Assembly: GCF_000143415.4 (NCBI RefSeq)
Contig: NW_003314428.1
Location: 144,209-204,261, forward strand
Source: Selaginella moellendorffii
Lineage: Eukaryota > Streptophyta > Lycopodiopsida > Selaginellales > Selaginellaceae
Direction: 5' to 3'
DNA: 60,053 bases
Shown: positions 1 through 10,704 of the stretch, one piece after another
How the letters are laid out: each line of letters opens with the position of its first letter
Numbering within the stretch: position 1 is the stretch's first letter
Made by a program: the position numbers and the translations under genes
Notes under the pieces: generated by a model
What the model was told of the DNA's origin: nothing
Seen by the model: only the letters and a program-made list of their open reading frames with translations
Databases searched by the model: none

Positions 1-60
1 CCTTGTGATCCTGGTCTCAGCTAGCAGCATATTGCGCTCTCGGAAGGGAAATTCACTGTG
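1..60 (+). mobile_element. Family C LTR, left part of a split copy
   Basis: This fragment resumes at 2426 after a solo LTR that is flanked by CTGTG on both sides (56-60 and 2426-2430). When the two parts are joined they match, by eye, the family C sequence at 39570-39640 (reading ...CCCGAAAGGGAAA... then GGTGCTCCCGGCTC...). It is non-coding. The family name is mine, used only to link copies in this window. Confidence 0.7.
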
Positions 61-300
61 TGTGAGACACAAAATCCCTAGGCCCCAAAGTGGAGCCGAA
101 AGGGCACCATGTGGTAGTGGCCGAAGCGAAAGCCAAACGAGCATAACATGTTTGGACTAAAAGCTCCGACTTGAAAGGTCGAGAGCGGGAGTGGAACTCC
201 TAACAAAGTGCTCAAGGAATGAGCACGAAGCGAGCAATAAGCGAGGCTCTAAAAAGGAATCCAAAAAGGACCAACACATGACACTTGGAAGTATCCAAGA

Positions 301-722
301 TAGACCCGAGATGGAGTCCGAGATGGACCCAAGATGGAGTCCGAGATGGACCCAAGATGGAGTCCGAGATGGACCGAGACGAAGTCCGAGATGGAGTCCG
401 AGATGGATCCGAGATGGAGTCCGAGATGGACCCGAGATGGATTCCGAGATGGACCCCAGATGGAGTCCAAGATGGAGTCCAAGATGGAGTCCGAGATGGA
501 CCCGAGATGGAATCCGAGATGGAGTCCGAGAAGGACCCGAGATGGAGTCCGAGGTCGACACCGAGACCGGGACCGAGACCGAGACCAAGACCGAGACCGA
601 GACCGAGATCAGGACCGAGACCGAGGCCGAGGCCGAGGCCAAGACTGAGCCCGAGTCTGAGTCCGAGTCCAAGTCCAAGTCCCAGTCTGAGTCTGAGTCC
701 GAGTCCGAGTCCAAGTTTGAGT
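301..722 (+). repeat. GAGATGGAGTCC / GAGACC / GAGTCC minisatellite in family A LTR
   Basis: Three blocks follow one another. About 301-550 holds GAGATGGAGTCC and GAGATGGACCC units, 550-640 GAGACC-type hexamers, and 640-722 GAGTCC-type hexamers. Units of 6 and 12 bp keep frames open on both strands, giving spurious low-complexity proteins rich in RDG, MES and LHLG-type repeats. Equivalent arrays occur in every family A copy (56770-57300, 53600-53850, 54715-55300) and a related one in family C (15180-15480, 39115-39350). Confidence 0.9.
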
Positions 723-965
723 CTGAGAGGGTGAAAGCCCAAAACGTTCATCTCCCAGACCTTGGGGGGTTTGGTGAGCTCCAAAAGTAAAGTAGGGGGA
801 GGACTGCAATGGAGCCAGTTTAGCCAGAAAAGGCTAGTTTGGCCCAGAAAGGCCATACCCAGCTGTTGGGTGATGGGATGACCACTGGGAAGTCCAAGAC
901 TAGAGTGAATACGGACTGACAAGCAGGGTAGCTTGGTGAAGTGTTCAAGAGTCGGCTCTAGTTCC

Positions 966-2378
966 CCCGGGAGATCGACTGATTAATGCTCCCAGTCCAA
1001 GTGTGGGTGGCACTACCTACTTGGATACCTAGTGTGGCTCAACAGAACCTCGCTCTAAGCCCATGGCTAGAGCACCAAAAGGCGAGAGGTGGGGAGAGTA
1101 CCCATGAGGCTTGCGTAAGGCCACGGTGTTCCAAAATGTTGGCCCAAAGTCCCAAACTGTGGAAAGGAAGAGGAGTAGCCCTCTAGTGTGGTGACAAGGG
1201 ACACAGTCACATAGTAAGGAAGTCCTAGAGGATAGTTGGACTTAGTGGTCGGGCCTGTGGGCCTTGATCCAGTAGCAGTGTTGGTGAACACGGCCATGGA
1301 CAGGAAGGGACTTGGCGGGGACCGGAAAGGAAACATTGGGGAAGGCTATTCCCCATGTCTACAGGCATCCTAAGGATGCTATGGAGTGGATCTGGGATAG
1401 CCACTCATGGATGGATAGCATAGTCTTTGAGAGACGGGATTGTAATGCAGGTGGTGTTGGACCACCGATGTGACCAAGGTGAATGGGCATGGCCTAGCGT
1501 AACGGGCTGGTATGTCAGTGGTACCTTGGGGTGTCGGTCATGGGATCGAACACATGGAACACTTGGGCCAAGAACAAAAGTTGAGTGGCGTGGATGCCAT
1601 TCGTGGGGCTAGCAAGCCGCAAGTTCTAAATAGGACTTATGGAGGTTGTGAATGAGACTCCTCCAAGTGGTCGGAGATGCGAATGGTCGATGCTCCCAGT
1701 CCAAGTGTGGGTGGCACTACCTACTTGGATATCTGGTGTGGCTCAACAGGACCTCACTCTATGCCCATGGCTAGAGCACCTAAAGGTAAAAGGCGGGGAG
1801 AGTACCCATGAGGCCCGCGTAGGGCCACGGTGTTCCGAAATGTTGTCCCAAAGTCCCAGACTGTGGAAAAGAAGAGGAGTAGCCCTCTGATGTGGTTACT
1901 AAGGACACAGTCACACAATGAGGAAGTCCTAGAGGGCAGTGGGACTTAGTGGTCGGGCCCGTGGGCCTTGATCCAGTGGCAGTATTGGCGAACACAGTCA
2001 AGGACGAAAAGGGACTTGGTGGGGACCGGAAAGGAGATATTGAGGAGGGCTATTCCCCATGTCTGTGGGCATCCTAAGGATGCTAAGGAGTGGATCTGGG
2101 ATGACCACTCATGGTCGGATGGCCAGTCTTGGAGAGACGGGATTGCAATGCAGGTGGTGTTGGACCACCAATATGACCAAGGTGAATGGGCATGGCCTAG
2201 TGTAACAGGCTGGTATGTTGGTGGTACCTTGGGGTGTCGATCATGGGATCGGACACGTGGAGCACTTGTGCCAAGTGCAAAGGTTGAGTGGCATGGATGT
2301 CATTCTTGGGGCGAGCAAGCCCAAGTTTTGAATTGGACTTATGGAGGTTGTGAATGAGACTCCTCCACAGTGGTCAAA
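966..2378 (+). repeat. About 700-bp tandem duplication inside the solo LTR
   Basis: The segment from GATGCTCCCAGTCCAAGTG (about 985) to the CTCCTCCA-GTGGTC motif near 1660 is repeated from about 1690 to 2380. The copies differ by scattered substitutions, so the duplication is not very recent. The 56540-58289 copy has only one such unit. Confidence 0.75.
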
Positions 2379-2425
2379 GGTATGGTTAAGTGACTAAAGT
2401 AGAATGGAAAATTTAGTCACTTACA

Positions 2426-2865
2426 CTGTGGTGCTCTTGGCTCATATGAAGTGGTGCCCCACTTGAGTACCTTGCAGCTCATTGGTCCTTGCCCTTCCTA
2501 GGGGCTTGGGCCTTCCCTTTGGGATGGAAGTGGGGGGGGGGGGGGGGGGTAGAGGTACCCAGACCAGGCTGTTAGGCCACGATGGTTTGCCCCAGCATCC
2601 TGAGGCAAGTGTTGCACCCAAGGCTTGGAATTTAGAGGGTCCCATGATCAAGTTTTGTTGTACCAAGGGATGTTAGGAACATGGAGGTTTGGTGTGCTTG
2701 GCTGCTTGTACTTGTAGAGAGTGTAGTCGAACCTTAAGTCCAGTCTAACCTGGGGAGGGGGATTGGGAGAAATTATGGAATCCGTGGATGGATGGCTAAC
2801 GCTCCGTTACTCATGCAGTGAGTAGCTGAAACCAAGTAAGACCAAGTAGGAGCTTGGGACTTACA
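2426..2865 (+). mobile_element. Family C LTR, right part and 3' end
   Basis: The segment continues the copy interrupted at 60 and matches 39605-40060 closely by eye. Shared landmarks include a G-run after GGGATGGAAGTGG and the block ending in ...TTACA. The terminus GGGACTTACA at 2865 is followed by unrelated AT-rich DNA rather than a primer site. It is non-coding. Confidence 0.65.
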
Positions 2866-4023
2866 ATTAATTAATGATAAAGGAGTTGAAGTCAGCAAAC
2901 TCCTTAAGCTCATCCAAGAGGTTGCTGGATAGCTTCACGAATGAGATAGAATTTACCATCTTGGATAATGCATCAGCCACCTTATTGTCACCTCCATTCT
3001 TGTACCGGATCTTAATAGACATTTCCTACCGGAACTCTTGCCAACGAGCAAAGCAGCCTCAAAGATCCATATCTGGAGAGACTAATGATCTGAATCTATA
3101 TGGAAGTTCGATCCATACAGATAATATTGCCATTTCTTCATAGCAACAATCACAATATACAACTCATTGTTGTGAGTAGGCTGATTCCATTGTGTGGCAT
3201 CAAACTTGTGGCTCATGAATGTGAGAGAATGCCTAACTTGAAGCAATACGGCCCCAAAAGCACTATCACTGACATTATTGCTCATAATGTCCACCACAAT
3301 CATCTTATCATTCATTGACCTCTTTAGAACAATCCTTGCTTTGATGTCCAGCCCTATAGCAATGAAAACAATTACCTTCTGCCTTGTCTTTCTTTCGCTA
3401 GTCCAAACAAAGTTTCTTAGCCTCACTGCCATCTTCATTCTCTGAGCCACAATAGAACAACAGCCTTTTCTTCCTTGAATATGAAGCATTAGCAAGCTGG
3501 TCATCACGTTGACCACCCCGTAGACCATCCTGTTGACCAGAGTTGACCAAGTTGACTGATGGTTTGGGCGAAAAGATTTGAGCCTTAGTGATAGCATCAG
3601 TCAATGTTGCACAAAAATATCTATCTTCACCTTATCCTCACAAGGATTATGAGACCAACAACTTTCCCACAATTCCAACCAAGAATCAACCTCTTGCTAT
3701 CACAAACATCCGGTGATGATTTCCATTCCACAATACCATAATCCTTGGCATGTTTGACGTACCAATGGTAATCACGAACATGAGATTGATTCAACCCTTG
3801 AGGGTCCATGCAAAGCAAGAAATCCTTAATGAGATTGACAGAATCCTTAACCTCCTTTATGGCGCTCTGAACCGCAGAAATCTGGCATCCTTGCCACACA
3901 ATGACATCATCAAGAGTCTCTTCTGCTTCATCATGGCCATCATCAATAACACCATATTCCTCATCAAGATCAATATCTTGCTCACCCGCCATCCCCAAAA
4001 GAATGTGCTGCTCCGATACCAAT
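2866..4023 (-). pseudogene. Chromovirus-like Ty3/gypsy remnant: gag joined to RNase H
   Basis: On the minus strand, reading from the LTR at 4024, there is a PBS-like sequence (4012-4023), an acidic gag N-terminus (MAGEQDIDLDEEYG near 3990), and a CCHC zinc knuckle of the form CX2CX4HX4C near 3330-3375. An RNase H segment follows, with SDSAFGAVLLQ, HNNELYIVIVAMKKWQYYL and near 2960 NKVADALSK. Protease, RT and integrase are missing between the knuckle and RNase H, so a large internal deletion joined them. Several stops and frame shifts break the reading frame. In life this would be the gag and replication polyprotein of a retrotransposon; here it is dead. Confidence 0.75.
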
Positions 4024-4311
4024 GAAACGAACAAGAGAGCAAACCCTAGACCAATCTCCCAACCCTTAAGGCGTTATGGCCTTAAATCCCACAGGCTATG
4101 AAATATTCTTGGAATATTCCTATGGTTCATATTAATGGGGTACCTCCTCCTCACGTTTGGGCACCGGTATGCAAAAATCGTCCAGACACTATCTGACATC
4201 GTTTTGCATGTAGGTGTTGGATACAGGGAGTTGGTGCTTGTGGGATTGAACCAAACTCTCATTTCGTAGTGCAATAGGCTTGGAGTTCAGCTCTAAATTC
4301 AGGTGTGCTAC
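4024..4311 (-). mobile_element. 5' LTR of the chromovirus-like remnant
   Basis: On the minus strand the LTR runs from TGTAGCACACC (4311) to ...TTCGTTTCA (4024) and is followed by TTGGTATCGGAGC, a Met-initiator-type primer site. The last 100 bases match the sequence ending at 12791, so both remnants belong to one family. The element interrupts a family A fragment that resumes at 4312. Confidence 0.7.
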
Positions 4312-4757
4312 ACCAGTTTAGCCAAGAAAGGCTAGTGTGACCAAGGAAGGCTATATCCAAGTGGTGGGTGATGCTATAACCACTAAGGAGTCCAAGGCTA
4401 GAGTTAACACAAACGAATAAGTGGGGTAACTTAGTGAAGTGTTCAAGAGATGGCTCTAGCTCCCCCGAGAGATTGAATGGTCAATGCTCCCAATCCAACT
4501 ATGGGTGGCACTATCTACTTGGATGCCTGGTATGGCTCATCGGAATCTTGCTCTAGCCTCATGGCTAGGGCACCCAAAGGCAGAAGGTGGGGAAAGTACC
4601 CACGAGGCTCAGGTAGGGCCATGGTGTTTCGAAATGTTGTCTCAACGTCCCAAACTATAGAAAGGAAGAGGAGCAGTTTTCTTGTGTAGTGACTAATGAT
4701 GCAGTCATATGGCAAGGAAGTCCCAAAAGTCAATGGGATGTAGTGGTTGCTCAAAAA
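4312..4757 (+). mobile_element. Degenerate family A LTR fragment
   Basis: The segment from CCAGTTTAGCCAAGAAAGGC to the GGAAGTCCCAAAAGTCAATGGG block follows the order of family A LTR landmarks, including the passage with CAATGCTCCCAATCC and GGTGGCACTA. It is more diverged than the solo LTR at 61-2425 and stops near 4757 in unrelated sequence. Confidence 0.7.
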
Positions 4758-4865
4758 TGCATTATGATTGTAAATATAAGTGATAAAGATGCTTGAAGTT
4801 ATTTCTTGGAAGGGTTAAGCTTACTATCTCATAATGAGATTTTGAAGTTCAAGCCAAAGATGTAT

Positions 4866-5132
4866 CTAGAGTGTAAAGAGGTAGTAGAACAAGTTGACTT
4901 CAGTCATTTGCTCATACCCATATGCTGGTATCTTAGACAATAATAGAAACTCTTTGAATAAACAAAGTGATTGGAAATAGAGGATGGAAGGAAGGTAGTT
5001 GCTGGTGGTAGCCAAAAACCATCTTTGTAAATTGTTCCTTTTGAGCCTCCAGGGTGGATTGGTCTTAAGCCAAATCAAAAGATGTCGTGGGACACAGTCA
5101 AAAGCTTTGGTTACATAACCCAGGAGTAACAC
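4866..5132 (-). pseudogene. Possible LINE reverse transcriptase fragment
   Basis: An 88-codon open frame contains TKAFDCVPRHLL, which resembles the conserved AFDxVxR/H core of non-LTR retrotransposon RT. Nothing else of RT (the YxDD box or endonuclease) is visible nearby. Only this short motif supports the call, and chance is possible. Confidence 0.35.
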
Positions 5133-5499
5133 TCAGTTTGCATGAAAAATAGCAGTTCATATGGTTCACTTTTGATTCCACCTTGGGAATTAGGGATTTG
5201 TGTTTTACACTTACCTTGAGACATGTTGGTTATGGTGGTCTTGCAAGTACTATGCTGTGAAATAGATAGTGGTGAAGCACTAAACCATTTTATTTATATT
5301 TGCTATCAAAAGGTTTGGGTTACAATGCTCAATTTTTTTCTGGAGAACCTTGCTATTGCTTCTTGAGTAATGTGGTGTTGGATTAATTTTAAGTTTAGTT
5401 AGAAAGAGAGTGATTTGAGCTTCACTATGTTATAAAAAAAGTTGGTGGTGTTGGATATTGTAAATCTCTATTAGTGAGGTGTAACATTTCTGTTGCATT

Positions 5500-5760
5500 T
5501 TCCTACTAAGAGTATGCACTTGATACTAGTGTAAACCCTTTTAGTGGGCTTGCTCATGGTGTGATGAATCATATCCTTATGATTGAGAGTAATATATTTA
5601 TAAAGTTTCTTGGTTAAATAATGATTTCCTACTTAGAGTAGGCACTTGATACTAGTGTAAACCTTTTTAGTGGGCTTGCTCATGGTGTGGATCAATTGAT
5701 GAATCATATCCTTATAATTGAGAGTAATGTATTTATAAAGTTTCTTGGTTAAATAATGAT
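5500..5760. repeat. Two-copy tandem repeat (126 and 135 bp)
   Basis: The segments 5500-5625 and 5626-5760 are near identical, from TTCCTACT to GGTTAAATAATGAT. The second copy has a roughly 10-bp insertion after CATGGTGTG and a few substitutions. Confidence 0.85.
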
Positions 5761-6398
5761 CAGCCCTAAAGTGGTTAATGGTGATGCTAGTCTACTTATT
5801 ATTAATAGCTTTGTAGTAGTTTTGACTGGGTTCTTGAAAGTGATCCATTATACTAAGCTAGTGTCAGTATCTTAATTCCTTGAAAGTTTGAGGTTTTAGA
5901 AAGGTTGTAGCATTCATTTGCTATAGCTTGTTGGTGAATTCGTTAGCACTTGGAATAAATTGTGTGTAGTTGAGGCATTAATAGTGCTAGCACTTATGTT
6001 AGTGAAAGTAGCATTGTTATATCGAGTGATAAACAATTTTCTTTAGAGTTTATTTTTTCATGTAATTTTTCTTGTTAATGTTTTGGCATTATACTAGATC
6101 TTGAAGGTGATTGAAGAAGAGTGTAAGGGCAATATGGATATTCAAAAAATGTCTTCATAATAAAATTTTGGGTATTCATTAATATTTGTAGAAATTGTTA
6201 TCAGATGTCAGATATATGGGTATGATGTTAGACATTTATGCATTCTATTTAGTCATGAGAAGTTGTGTTGAGGTGAGGTGAATGTATATAAGGTTGTAGG
6301 TAGGAGGAAATTGATTGAGTCTTGAGAATTTGCATTCGTGGATACCTAAAAACCATTTTGTTTTCATTAGTCATTGCAAACTAATGAAGGAGTTGGAG

Positions 6399-6530
6399 TT
6401 GACTTCAATTAACTTCAATCTTAGTAAGTAGTTTATATAATATTGACTTCAATTAACTTCAATCTTAGTAAGTAGTTTATATAATATTGACTTCAATTAA
6501 CTTCAATCTTAGTAAGTAGTTTATATAATA
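6399..6530. repeat. 44-bp unit repeated three times
   Basis: The unit starts TTGACTTCAATTAACTTC and ends TTTATATAATA. Three identical copies lie back to back with no spacers. Within the unit TTCAATT/CTTCAATC is itself partly repeated. Confidence 0.9.
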
Positions 6531-7692
6531 TAGCCTAAAAGGGATGCTAAAATTTTGGGCTAATGCAATTGAGTTGGATAGAGTCTAGAGTTAGAGTACA
6601 AAAGTGGCCATTGTGCTTTTTTAGAAAAGACCTTGTGCCTATAATTTTTTTTCAATTTGCCTTGGGTTAGACTATATAAGAGTAATAAAATCTCATTGAT
6701 CTTCACTTGGTCTTGATGGCTTTACACCTTGGCTGAGGATAGTGATGTCCAACTTTGTTACTTGTAGTTTAGGTGTTAGTACCTGTATTATAGCTTTACC
6801 CATTAGGAGGTTGTATATAAGTCCATTTCATGATCTTCACTTTAGTTTCAATTGAGTGTTAGTTATTCGCAGCTAGCCTTTATAGTCATACTTAGAGCTA
6901 TTAACTAAACCTATTAGTAAGCTTATTGCAGTTTGGATTTGAATAGTCATTTAGTTCAGACTTGTTTATATTCCTATACATTATACTTAGAGTGTTACCT
7001 TTTTGTTAAACAAGTATATAACTCAATGATATAAGTTTTTGTTTGGGTCTTATAAAGGCAAATTGAAGAGTGATTGTTAGTTGCTTTGTGACTAGTGATT
7101 GCTTATAGATTTCATCAAGGATTGTTAACCTTGCTTTGCTGGATGATAATTTAGTAGTGATAAGCTTGCTTATTAGATAGTATTGTGGAGGTCATGTTGT
7201 TGGACTAGCATATTTTTTCCATGTTGGCATATTAATTCCACCTTTGTTAATATTGTTTAGTTGTGTTAGGGTGTAGTGTTAGATTGTACTAAGGTTAAAA
7301 GGTAGTGATTCACTCATTGATATGTTATCTATAATTGGATATTGATGAAGGATTGACCTCGAATACTAAGTAGATATCTTTGACCTTGGTTAGCTTAGTT
7401 GCTAAAAAGTTTTAAGTGGTGATTTACTCTTGCTTTCTTTTAGTTTTGTTCTAAAATTGGTGGCAATGAAGTGATGCTTTGACATTAACATTGTTGAAGT
7501 TGAGATTGGAGTGAGATGCAATATTCTCCATAAGCATATTGAGGAAGTTTGATATTTCCATTTATGGTGATTCAGATGGTTGGTGATTGGTTAAACTTCA
7601 TTGCCTTATTAGAGATTAATATTTTGTTTCATTAGTCTTGATAAAGATGACATGTTCCTTAGATCATGGCGATCAGCTTGCTCCAACAGGAA

Positions 7693-8337
7693 CTACAAGA
7701 AATTCTCACAGCGATCTCCTTGACTTGCACTCTTGATCAGCTTGCAAATGTGACATACATGGAGTTTACAGTTGTTGCTACTCCAGATTCCTTGTTCTTC
7801 AGTACCTTCACTGCTTCTTAATCTGGAGATTAGGGTACCACTTTGTGGCTCAGTTCTTGAGGAAGTAAGGACCTGCTTGTCAAAATGAAGCAAGCAGTTC
7901 TCAGTAGCAAGTGATAAAATCTGTTTCTGGCTCTCACATCCAGAAGATTGGTGGTACTCGTCATAGCGGTAGTTGTCGTTGTTAAAGTTGAAGATACATA
8001 GCTCGCCTCTGTGTCTCTTTCCGTTTCTGCTGGATTCTCCAAGAAAGTTCACTCTACCATTATGGAAACTGTTTGTCAGGCCTCCAATCCGGTAAGAGGC
8101 AAGGCTGAAGCTCTATAACACAGGGAAAAGAGGTTTAGTGAATCGCATAGCACAAGGTATATAAGATCGAATGTGCTTGGACTCGTACTGTTCATCTTTT
8201 TTACTGTAGTTATTATCATTTTCTTTTCCTGATTTTGTTCCTCGGGGCCTTCTTTCAATCCTTACTGTACAAGGTTTTTTTCTCTCTGCCATGGAAACCT
8301 TAGAGAGTCTCTTAGGGTCGACATGAATCAATGACAA
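7693..8337 (-). CDS. Hypothetical plant gene, probable two-exon fragment
   Basis: I do not recognise this gene. On the minus strand an open frame from 8337 includes a Met at about 8292 followed by AERKKPCT and a Lys/Arg-rich stretch. A second long frame (about 8117-7693) ends CKLIKSASQGDRCENFL and contains an HxCxxC-like stretch (HVCHIC). A splice from ACA|GTAAGG (near 8266) to TTATAG|AGC (near 8117) would join them in frame, giving about 140 residues. The exon structure is a guess. The gene lies downstream of, and on the same strand as, the CFAP157-like gene. Confidence 0.35.
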
Positions 8338-8760
8338 GGTATCGCTAAGAAGTACTTTTTAACCTTCAACTCCTGAGGTGTACCATTAGGAAATGACGGC
8401 GAGTGGTTAACGAGAATTCAAATATGTTTCCCAGAAATTAGGTGTGAACGATCTAATACTAACGCGTGAATCTAAGCAGTAATGAAGAGCCAAGTCGTAA
8501 TCGTTAATATACAGAAGAAAGAAAGAATCAACAAACCTGTAGATGTATGAGTGCAAAGGTCACAAGAAAAGTATCAGTAGATCCTCAAGTTAAATTTATG
8601 CGTATTAGGATTGTCGCATAGTTTTGCAGAAAATCGTCCATAGGAACTGCATGGAAATAAAAATTAGGCAGCTAGCACGCTCCTTTTTCTTTTTCTTTTT
8701 GTTTAGAAAAGCTCGCTTGCCATAGGTAGAATGTCCTGCATGCAAAAGTCCCTATTTAAA

Positions 8761-9096
8761 TTAATCTCTAAAAGAGAGAGACCTTAATGTATGTTTGAGT
8801 GCCAGAAGATGTGGGCCTGATCCAAAAGCTTGTGCTCGGTACAGTTGAATCGTCAAGCTGCATTGAGCCGAGAGGCAAAGAAAGTATGTCCTCAACAGAT
8901 ATAACATGCACTGATCCTTTCTCTGAGAAAAAGCCCTGAGAACTGAAGTATCAAAAGATGGCTTACTTGTTTCTTTTGCCTCCGTCCACATACTAAATGA
9001 AGCTTCAAGATCTTGCTTATCAGCATGGTCAAGGCTCTCAAAGTTTCGACTTGCAACACGCAATGATATTGCAGTTCGGATCAAATGCCTGCACAA
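8761..9096 (-). CDS. Unrecognised exon, 110 codons
   Basis: A good acceptor (TTTTTGTGCAG) at about 9091 precedes an open frame of about 110 codons with protein-like composition (HLIRTAISLRVASRNFES..., later CMLYLLRTYFLCL) that ends at 8761. It starts about 70 bases after the stop of the CFAP157-like gene. It could be an exon of a separate downstream gene, or an alternative 3' exon. I see no family motif. The segment 8338-8760 between this and the next frame shows possible acceptors (CATGCAG) but no convincing exon. Confidence 0.3.
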   Translation of the reverse strand: MCRHLIRTAISLRVASRNFESLDHADKQDLEASFSMWTEAKETSKPSFDTSVLRAFSQRKDQCMLYLLRTYFLCLSAQCSLTIQLYRAQAFGSGPHLLALKHTLRSLSFRD

Positions 9097-9164
9097 AAAT
9101 CAACTCACATAAATTTAAAAGGTCTTGTGCTCGTACTTGAGAAATCTTTTTCTTTGTTGAAAGT

Positions 9165-10704
9165 TTAGCTTGTCCAAAGAGGTTGGTAGGTGAGGCCAAG
9201 CATCGATTTCTTCGACTGTATCTTCGGCACTGTTACAACCTGACAGGGATAAGTAATAGGTTTTTCAAACTTATACCCAGCACATTCATCTGTCCGTGCT
9301 TTGAGTAGCCTTTCGACTTCTAAGTCTTGAATGCAACCATACAAAAACTTCATTGCAGCTTCTGCTGGACCTGTGCATTCAGCTGCTGCAGATTTTTCTT
9401 CAATTACTTCTTTTATTTTCTCTAATTGCTGAAACAGACAGTACAAAGTTGAGTTTTGAGCTTTTAGCATAAAGTTTCTATTTACCTTTTTTTCTCCCCG
9501 AACATCTTCCTTCAATGCTTCATTACGCCCTAATAGTTGTTCCAAGTCTTCTTCCTCCATTTTTCTTTCCATTTTATTTGCGAGATATTTCTCTGTTCAC
9601 ACATACTAAAACGTTTGTGATAGTGTTAAACGAGAAATCACCAAACCTCTAAGTTTAAAGACAAGCATCCTCATGGTCTTTTGATATGTTCCATTTCTTC
9701 TTATTAGATCATCTTCAAGCTACGTAAAGTATGCTGAGGTTGAATAAAGCGAAACATAAAAGCCCACTTCTTTTGCAAGGAGAATATGACGATGCATTCT
9801 AATGTTTTCTTCTACAAATTTCTCGTTCTTGTGCAGCAGTCCTTCCGTCTGTTTGATATGCACCACAAGCTCCCTAGACAGGTGCTCGTTTTCTATTATA
9901 GTTTTTTTCGTTTTCTGCATTTATAGCACGTCAATTCGCTTAATGTATCCATACAAGGAAACATACTGCATGGAGTTGCTCATGCGCTTGTTTTATCATG
10001 AGCTTCCTAGTATCCTCTATCCGAACAGCCATTTCCTTTTTAAGTCTTTCTCTTTCCTGAAGTGTTGCTCTTTCTACGTCACTTATAGATTCCTGGTGCT
10101 CCTTCTTCTCTCTCTCAAGCTGCTCTTTTAAGCTAGTTTAAAGAGAATGATTGCAGAAACTTCCACTGTAAAAACAATCGATTACCTCTTTGTTTCTTGT
10201 TCCAAAGCTTGCTTGGTCATCGTAAACTCGTTCAGATCTCGCAACTGGACTTGAGCATTGTCAAGCTGTAGCCGAAGATCTTCCAAAATAAACTTGCATC
10301 CATGCCTCATGTCTTGAATCTCTTTTGCTAAAGCCTCTGCGGATTCTGTTTTCTCTGCTTTAAGAGTTGTCAGCTCTTTTTCCAGACGTCCTGCTTTTTC
10401 TCCCTTTATCTTCACCTCTCTGCCAAATGAATGAAGAGACGGAAGTTTTTGTAAAATCCACTTACCCTGTCAAATATATAATAATATCATTGAATTTTTC
10501 TCCACGCTCCACGGCTTCAGAACGAATCTGGAGAATACTTCCAGCTAGCTTCTGTGATTCTTCTTCAAGCGCTTTCAGTTTTTCAAGCAGCTGCAAGATC
10601 TCGGCCTCCCTCTCACCGACTTTACGTTTTAAAATAGTTACTTCATCCTCGACAGGACCTTCATCTTTTTTCTTCCCTCCTTTTCCACCTTTCTTTGGTG
10701 CCAT
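9165..10704 (-). CDS. CFAP157/BBOF1-like coiled-coil ciliary protein
   Basis: Seven exons on the minus strand (10704-10466, 10419-10186, 10132-9967, 9914-9768, 9719-9647, 9592-9486, 9428-9165) splice at GT-AG sites with introns of 46-57 bp and give exactly 410 codons (409 residues). The start MAPKKGGKGGKKK is chosen because a Lys-rich MxPKK N-terminus is typical of CFAP157; an in-frame Met 14 codons upstream exists. Almost the whole protein is predicted coiled coil. The central segment around residues 214-245 (TIIENEHLSREL, then LLHKNEKFVEEN) and the following RNGTYQKTMRML block resemble the DUF4515 region shared by CFAP157 and BBOF1. These proteins act at the basal body or axoneme of motile cilia. 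Human CFAP157 is about 520 residues, so this is shorter. I cannot separate CFAP157 from BBOF1 with certainty. Confidence 0.7.

Larger units (their letters stand above)
61..2425 (+). mobile_element. Family A solo LTR (2365 bp)
   Basis: The sequence begins TGTGAGACAC and ends GTCACTTACA, so it has TG...CA termini. It is flanked by a perfect 5-bp target duplication, CTGTG (56-60 and 2426-2430). No primer site or internal region follows, which is what recombination between two LTRs leaves behind. The same LTR followed by a primer site occurs at 56540-58289. It contains a GA-rich minisatellite and a tandem duplication, which make it longer than the 1750-bp copy. All long open frames inside are by-products of the 6- and 12-bp units and are not genes. 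Confidence 0.85.
5133..7692. other. AT-rich intergenic stretch, no gene seen
   Basis: There is no open frame of note on either strand, no splice-like exon series and no RT or transposase motif. The only structure is local tandem repetition at 5500-5760 and 6399-6530. T-rich tracts on the plus strand and frequent stops argue against a hidden multi-exon gene, though a degraded non-coding retroelement body cannot be excluded. Confidence 0.6.

Noticed and set aside
157-922. Long open frames on both strands coding for RDG/MES or LHLG-type repeats (also at 53500-55400 and 56535-57500)
   Set aside because: They arise from 6- and 12-bp minisatellite units that avoid stops in several frames at once; protein content is low complexity and differs by strand and frame.
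3750-4101. Plus-strand frames over the chromovirus gag
   Set aside because: The minus strand carries recognisable gag, zinc knuckle and RNase H; the plus frames are shadows.
6399-6530. CRISPR-like array
   Set aside because: The three 44-bp units are contiguous, without spacers, in a eukaryotic genome.
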